This document shows positions 57,922-64,000 of a DNA stretch of 64,000 nt, in pieces. The translations under genes were made by a program, and so were the position numbers. The DNA comes from Dipteronia dyeriana. Taxonomy: Eukaryota; Streptophyta; Magnoliopsida; Sapindales; Sapindaceae. The notes beneath the pieces are model-generated. The model saw only the letters and a list, made by a program, of their open reading frames with translations, was not told where the DNA came from and did no database searches. The stretch lies in contig CM065295.1 of assembly GCA_032871835.1 (NCBI GenBank), positions 64,291,687 to 64,355,686 on the forward strand, written 5' to 3'. Position 1 is the first letter of the stretch. Each line of letters opens with the position of its first letter.

Positions 57922-60462
57922 TTAATCCTGTAATTTACAGAGCCGATGTATGCCAATTTTATATACCAGTTTCTCAAAAGTTGATGTAGGCAAGACCTTG
58001 GTAAACAAATCTGTAAGATTATCTATAGACCGAATTTGCTTAACATCGATCTGTCGGTTCTGTTGAAGTTCATGAGTATAGAAAAATTTGAGAGAAATAT
58101 GTTTGGTTCTATCTCCTTTGATATATCCTCCTCTAACTTGAGTAATACAAACCGCATTATCTTCAAATATCGGTGTTGGCATTTTTGTAGATAATGAGAA
58201 TTCACATGTCTTTTGAATATGATGAATAACTAACCTTAGCCAAACACATTCTCGACTTGTTTCATGAAGTGCAAGGATCTTTGAATGATTAGAGGATGTA
58301 GCAACAATAGTTTGCTTTATGGAACGCCAGGAGATTGTTGTGCCATTATAAGTAAAAACGTATCCCGTTTGTCAACGAGCTTTATGTGGATCAGATAGAT
58401 ATCCGGCATCAGCATAACCAATTAAACCTAAAAAATTGTTAGATTTCGAATAAAATAATCCTAAATCTTTCGTGCCACGAAGGTAACAAAAAAAATGTTT
58501 AATCTCATTTCAATGCCTTTGGGTTGGTGCTGAACTAAATCTAGCAAGCAAATTTACTGAAAATACAATGTCTGGTCTAGTACATTGAGCCATATACAAC
58601 AAAGCACCAATTGCATTGAGATATGGTACTTCAGGACCAAGTATCTTTTTCACCATCTTCAAGTGGTCGGAATGGATCTTTCTTAGGATCAAGAGTTCTA
58701 ACAACCATAGGAATACTCAATGGGTGAGCATTATCCATATGGAACCTTTTCAGGATCTTTTCAACATATGTTGATTGATGGATAAGTATTCCATTTGATT
58801 TATGTTCAATCTCTAGACCGAGACAATATTTTGTCTTTCCCGGGTCTTTCATCTCGAATTCCTTTTTCAAATATTCAACAGTTTTCAGGAGCTCTTCTGG
58901 AGTTCCAATTAAATTCATATCATCAACATAAACTACTATGATAGCAAACCCAGATTCTGATTTCTTTATAAAGACACATGGGCAAATAGGATTATTAATA
59001 TATCCTTATTTAATCAAATATTCACTGAGGTGGTTATACCACATGCATCCATATTGCTTTAATACATATAAGGACCTTTGTAATTTAATTGAGTATAAAT
59101 TGCGAGGTCTGGAGTTGTATGTTTCCGACATTCTAAACCCTTCAGGGATTCTCATATAAATATCTGAATGGAGTGAGCCATATAGATAGGCAGTTACTAC
59201 GTCCATAAGACGTATTTCAAGTCTTTCCAAGATAGTCAAACTTATCAGAAAAAGAAACGTAATTGTATCCATTACTGGTGAGTATGTCTCATCAAAATCA
59301 ACAACAGGTCTCTGTGAGAACCTTGTGCTACGAGTCATGCCTTATATCGCACAACCTCGTTTTTCTCATTACGTTTCGGTACAAAAACCCATTTGTGTCC
59401 AACAGGTTTGACGTCTCCAGGCATCTGGATTATTGATCCAAATACTTTACGTATGGCTAATGAATTCAATTCAGTTTGAATTGCTTCTTTCCATTTAGGC
59501 CAATCAGATCTTTGCATACAATCATCAACACCATGAGGCTCATAATCATCATTTATAATTTCAGTAGCCACTGTATATGAAAATATATCGTCGATGATTG
59601 TTTCCTCACGATTCCACATTTTTCTTGTATAATTTATAGAAATTTCTTCATTTCTATGTTCTTGAATCTCTTCAGGGATTCCTTCCCCTGTAGGGGTTTC
59701 TGTCATTTCATTGACTTGTGTCATTTCAGAGACATCTAACTCTTGTGGAGTTGATTTTGAGAAAATGGATTTATTTGTAATTTCAGGAACATGATCATGA
59801 TAATTTCTTTTCCTTTTTCGAGGAACAATATCTTTTGAACCAAGTGGCCTACCACTCTTCTAGCGTACAATAGATGATTCTTTTGCTATCATTTGTTTAG
59901 ATCGTTCTTCTGGAACAATCACCCGTGCTGGTACATTAACAGTTGAAATGTATGATTTTGTTACCTTAGTAGCATCAGTAAACGCATCTGGTAACTGATT
60001 TGCTATTGTTTGAAGATGGAATATCTTGCGGACTTCATTCTCACATTGAGATGTGTATGGGTCAAGATGAATTAGACTAGGGACTTTCCAAGAAAGTTCA
60101 CGCTTCTCTTCAGAAGAAGTTTTTCCTAATGATGGGAAATTTCCCTCATCAAAATGACAATCAGCAAATCGTGCAGTAAAAAGATCATCAGTTAAAGGTT
60201 CCAAATATCTAATGATTGATGGTGAGTCTAGACCCACATATATTCCCAAACGCCGTTGGGGTCCCATTTTAGTTCTATGCGTAGGTACAATTGGGACATA
60301 TACTGCACAACCAAAAGTACGCAGATGAGAAATATCTGGTTGATGGCCAAATACAAGTTGTACTGGTGAATATTGATGATAAGCAGTGGGACGAAGACGA
60401 ATTAATGCTGCAACATGTAAAATAGCATGTCCCCAAACAGAAATTGGTAATTGTGTTCGCAA
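57922..60462 (-). pseudogene. Copia B pol remains: integrase C-terminus, reverse transcriptase, RNase H
   Basis: In minus-strand order: integrase C-terminal part (60462-59860; SVWGHAILHVAALIRLRPTA, FGHQPDISHLRTFGCAVYVP); reverse transcriptase start (59724-59335; KWKEAIQTELNSLAIRKVFG, PVGHKWVFVPKRNEKNEVVR); the middle (59338-59006; VVDFDETYSPVMD, RLMDVVTAYLYGSLHSDIYM); the YVDD box at about 58930; and EFEMKDPGKTKYCLGLEIEH (58918-58631). RNase H is at 58182-57922 (FEDNAVCITQVRGGYIKGDR, IRSIDNLTDLFTKVLPTSTF). At least four frame changes are present. The N-terminal zinc-binding and catalytic core of integrase are missing. Confidence 0.85.
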
Positions 60463-60716
60463 TAATAAAGTTCTTACAATTACTTAGAGACGCTTGATAA
60501 GCATATATATGTATGTGTCGTTGCACTGTCGGCTAAGCATATATCTCATGTACCTTGCTTTTCAATAATACTCAATTTATCGTTTAGAGACATATTTGTT
60601 GTGCTTCACAAAGAAAAAATAAAAAGCATATTAGATCGAGTGATCAAAAGTATATATTATATAAAAAATATTTACAGAAGCATTTCATATGATAGCAAAA
60701 ATATTACAAATAGTAC
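60463..60716 (-). other. Non-coding stretch at the gag-pol deletion of Copia B
   Basis: About 250 bases of AT-rich DNA stand where protease and the integrase core should be. This marks a deletion with replacement or an internal insertion. Confidence 0.5.
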
Positions 60717-61089
60717 TTAATTGGTATGGATATTTCCATCACCAATTGAAGTGGTCACTTTGTCATTTGGATTAACTAGAAAATCATAAACATTAAACTG
60801 GGTAATATCCATAAAATCCAAATCCTCCATAAAGTTGGTTTCAGGATTCTTTCCCTTCTCTTTCCCTTTGATTGATGCTTGACACAACTCAACCAAATGT
60901 TTGGGTGTGCGGCATGTACGTGACCAATGATTATGACAGCCACATCTGAAACATACATCATCATCTTTCTTAGGCCCCTTTTGAATATTCTTCCCTTTAT
61001 CTGGCCTGACCTTGTTAACATTCTGCTTCTGGGGAATGTTTTGATTATAACCATCCGGATTATAATAATCATATGCTCTTCCGCAACCC

Positions 61090-61120
<31 letters not shown>

Positions 61121-61785
61121 AGTAAATACCACAACCATGACCACGACCGCGATTATGTCCCCCAACAGTATTAGCATTCACTTCTGGGAATGATGCAGAG
61201 TCGGTCGGGCGTGATTCATGATTTTTTATTAAAAGCTCATTATTTTTCTCTGCAACCAAGAGACATGAGATTAACTCTGAATATTTTGAGAATCTCCGTT
61301 CTCGATATTGCTGCTGTAATATCATATTTAAGGTATGAAATGTTGTAAATGTTTTTTTCCAACATATCATTTTATGTTACCTTATGACCACACAATTTCA
61401 GCTGTATAGCTATTTTGAATAGAGCAGAGTTATATTCAGAGACTGATCTATAGTCTTGGAACCGTAAATGTTGCCACTGATACCTGGCATTCGGTAATGC
61501 AACATCGGGTTGGTTATCAAAACGGTCTCTTAATTCTTGCCACATAACTTCCGATTCCGTGACAGTAAGGTACTGAGCTTTTAGATTTTCATGTAAATGG
61601 CAACGGATAATGACCATAGCAGTGAACTTGTCTTGTTCCGTTGCCTCAGCCCCTTCTTCAATGGTATAATACAAGCCTTCTGATTTTAACAATAATTTGG
61701 GATCAATTACCCAGGACATGTAGTTGTCCCCAGATACTTCCAGTGCAGCAAACTTCAGGCTTGTAAGTTTGACTTCAGGCTTGTA
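60717..61785 (-). pseudogene. Copia B gag remains
   Basis: The minus-strand frame starts at about 61785 (ALEVSGDNYMSWVIDPK), continues EGAEATEQDKFTAMVIIRCH and QPDVALPNARYQWQHLRFQD, and stops near 61372. It resumes at 61370-60717 in another frame, with YSELISCLLVAEKNNELLIK, an Arg-Gly tract (GRGRGRGRGRGCGR) and the zinc knuckle CFRCGCHNHWSRTC (CX2CX4HX4C). One frameshift separates the halves. A 21-base phrase (GACTTCAGGCTTGTAAGTTT) is doubled at 61755-61796. Confidence 0.8.
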
Positions 61786-62059
61786 AGTTTGACATCCTTA
61801 TAGCTTCTGGTTATCTGAAAAATCAGAATCGGAGTCAAAACTTCTGGTCTAATAAAAATCTGAGGAATTTAAATTTTCAGATATATAGTGGAATATTTAT
61901 GTGTAAATAAATCCAAAAGTTTCATGTTCCAGTGATGATAAATAAATCCATAAACTTCAGCTTTTTGGATAAGTGACCAAACTGTTTAAATAAAAATGAC
62001 ATAAAAGTAAATAAATTGCGGGAAATTAAATAGCGTAAAAGTAAATAAAATACGAGAAA

Positions 62060-62276
62060 CGAAATCCAGAACTACAAGTTCTGGTATTGATAAATAAAAA
62101 TCTAGAAGCTTCAGGTTCTAGTAATAATAAATTCAGAAGTTTCGAGTTCTGAAAATAAATTTAGGAACTTTAGGTTCCAATGGAAATAAAATTCAGTAAC
62201 TTCAGGTTCTGAAAATAAATTTAGGAACTTCAGGTTCCAATTGAAATAAAATTCAGAAACTCTAGGTTTTGAAATC
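62060..62276 (-). repeat. Tandem repeat (about 58 bp) in Copia B leader
   Basis: Units of the type 'ttaggaacttcaggttccaa...ataaaattcag.aacttcaggttctgaaaataaa' repeat about three to four times between the primer-binding site and gag. Confidence 0.75.
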
Positions 62277-62295
62277 GTGCTGATAACGTATTATA

Positions 62296-62613
62296 AATTA
62301 AATTGAAATAACATATAAAACATTAAAAATTAATAAAATAAATGAGACAAGAAATAGAGGGAGAAATTGCCTCTCGTTTTTTACTTTGATTGTTTTTGTA
62401 GATAAAACAAAGAAAGACTTTCATGGATTACCCCAAAAATAACAAAATATGGGAACCTATTTATAATGTTGAACACCCAATTAGGCAAAGACAACAAACT
62501 TGCCATTTGTCATCAAGATGATAAGTCAATGTTTGATTTGTCTCCAAGTGTTCTCCATGCATGCCTCCACATGTATGGTGATGTGTTGAGAAAAATTCAT
62601 AATGTTCCATAAT
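62296..62613 (-). repeat. 5' LTR of Copia B
   Basis: Pairs with 57346-57668; only scattered differences. CGTTATCAGCACG follows its minus-strand end. Confidence 0.85.
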
Positions 62614-63760
62614 AATATAGTAAATTTCTAGTGCGAGATCCCATATGAGTTTTTCGTACGGAATCACTAATTTGATAATTTCCACCTGTTATATCAAGTG
62701 TATTTTTTCTACAATTATTACCACCCATTGATTCCGCATGATAATTTTACGTGAGATACTGCATTTGATAATTTTCCTACATATATATATATATATATAT
62801 TGTGTTTCTCTGGTAAAGAATCCCTTATTTTAATATAAAGCAATGATTTCGTAAAATCCACCAATTTGAACGAGTTTTGATTTGATTTTTTTTTTATGAT
62901 AAATTCGATGAAACCTATTTATAAACCAATTTTTTTTTCTTTCAAATATTACAAACTATTACTTATTTGTCATTTTCACTATTTTTCTGATGCTTCACAT
63001 ATAACAAAATGGGGAACTATGATTTAACAAACTCACAACACTCATTGAGCCTAAACTTGTAGTTGGTATAAATAAATGTGAACAATGATCAAGCTAGCTT
63101 GTCCAACACCATGAACATGGAGAGAGAGATTTAAGTTGGACACCTGGATATACCAAAGGTAATGCTTTAACAAAATCACAATAATTTAGGTAGTTTTATT
63201 CAAAAGTTTTTAACATGTAAAGTTGGCTCTCCCTAATTAAGTTTTAGGAAACGTTATTTATGTTGTAAAATAAATGAAAAAGAGTAGAATAACATATGAA
63301 ATAATGAATAATGATAAGAGAGAAACCAATGAGAGAACGAGAGAGAACGAGAGAGAACCTTTTTTTATTTATCATCAGATTTTTACAAAGAAATGGATCA
63401 TATATATAGACTCATAAAATGACAACTTGACCACTTGCTCATTACATCATCAATTGTATCATTTTCCTAAGCATTAAGCAAATCATATCCATCCCAAGTA
63501 TTACACGATGCCAAAGTAAGAGAGAGATGTTAGGGTGTGGATACATGTGGTGGTGTAAATCCATCTAATGTTTACAACAATTTAACTATTCTTGTATATA
63601 AACACCTTTTGAATTTTCCTTCCACAAAGAATCAAGAGCTTTGTTAATATTATAGTGTGTTATGGCTTGTGGCTTTACACTTGAGCAATATATAAAAGAA
63701 GAGAAAAAAAACAACGAAATTCAACAGGCTGCTGTTTTTGCAAAAATAGTGAGAAAATAA
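62614..63760. other. Intergenic DNA
   Basis: 62630-62760 holds a relative of the fold-back MITE at 48998-49139. A (TA)n run lies at 62781-62800, and GAGAGAACGA is repeated three times at 63331-63359. No gene. Confidence 0.45.
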
Positions 63761-63834
63761 TGGCCCATGCAGGTCTCGAACCTGCGACCTTCGCGTTATT
63801 AGCACGACGCTCTAACCAACTGAGCTAATAGGCC
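63761..63834 (-). tRNA. tRNA-Ile: tRNA-Ile (anticodon AAU)
   Basis: 74 bases on the minus strand with a full cloverleaf. The acceptor stem GGCCTAT pairs with ATGGGCC (one G-U pair). The D arm is GCTCAGTTGGTTAGAGC. The anticodon stem is TCGTG/CGCGA with loop CTAATAA (anticodon AAT), and the T arm is GCAGGTTCGAGACCTGC. The discriminator base is A and CCA is not encoded, as in nuclear genes. There is no intron. A T-run (TTATTTTC) just downstream can end RNA polymerase III transcription. The loop of A34 is normally modified to inosine to read AUU, AUC and AUA. Confidence 0.97.
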
Positions 63835-64000
63835 ACGTTGATGTCTATTTACTGGACATGAAACTTATATAAAGATATGGAAATAGTAATGGATAAGGTA
63901 GTTTTTGCATTGAAAAAAATTTATGTCTTCCAAGTATGAAGAGGTGAGGCTCGACTCTGGTGTGGTGGAGGAAGAGAAATGGAGGGTGGTTTAACATCTA
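63835..64000. other. Sequence after the tRNA gene to window end
   Basis: No recognisable feature. Confidence 0.5.

Larger units (their letters stand above)
57346..62613 (-). mobile_element. Ty1/Copia retrotransposon B, internally deleted
   Basis: Two LTRs of about 320 bp (57346-57668 and 62296-62613) are close matches. On the minus strand, the 5' LTR is followed by a primer-binding-like site CGTTATCAGCACG (about 62297-62285). A repeat-rich leader, gag, then pol follow, and a purine tract (AAGGGGGAGT, about 57683-57674) precedes the 3' LTR. Frameshifts and a missing protease/integrase core make it defective. Confidence 0.85.

Noticed and set aside
60927..61193. Plus-strand frame with a run of Thr
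   Set aside because: It is antisense to the Arg-Gly tract of Copia B Gag.

Overview
The window is nuclear DNA of a flowering plant, most likely a eudicot. It is AT-rich, has genes split by canonical GT-AG introns, carries a plant-type tRNA-Ile(AAU), and is filled with nested plant transposons. I cannot name the species.

Three intact protein genes can be rebuilt exon by exon. (1) An R2R3-MYB transcription factor, + strand, 18067-19227, 3 exons, 264 aa. (2) Integrator complex subunit 7, + strand, 28663-34355, 7 exons, 1154 aa, whose Arabidopsis counterpart is EMB1895. (3) SUF4 (SUPPRESSOR OF FRIGIDA 4, related to animal ZNF207/BuGZ), - strand, 55203-47466, 7 exons, 364 aa. One tRNA gene lies at 63761-63834 on the - strand. 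Two separated pieces of a C-type-lectin receptor-like kinase pseudogene follow INTS7 (34998-36748).

The rest is mobile DNA. 1-1527 and about 39400-41765 hold two decayed copies of an intron-containing 'putative gypsy type transposon' gene. 4124-15272 is a non-autonomous LTR element in an LTR-internal-LTR-internal-LTR array. Its first internal region is split by a MULE (4888-6860, itself carrying an L1 relic) and its second by a full-length but decayed Copia element (7801-14838). 22706-24349 is a CACTA element with a 3-bp target-site duplication. 24360-25557 and 26216-26945 are LTR and RNase H remnants. 36751-38230 is a truncated Copia element sitting inside the kinase pseudogene. 42116-46120 holds three related MULE-type elements, one split by a 1.6-kb solo LTR. 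57346-62613 is a second Copia element, - strand, also internally deleted.

The most striking feature is that the promoter and 5' UTR of INTS7 (28094-28620, +) and of SUF4 (55861-55213, -) are copies of the same roughly 0.5-0.65 kb sequence. The copies lie in inverted orientation about 27 kb apart, and similarity stops close to each start codon. Two unrelated housekeeping or regulatory genes therefore appear to run from a duplicated promoter, with the same TATA box and a partly conserved palindrome. I saw no operon-like or defence-type system.
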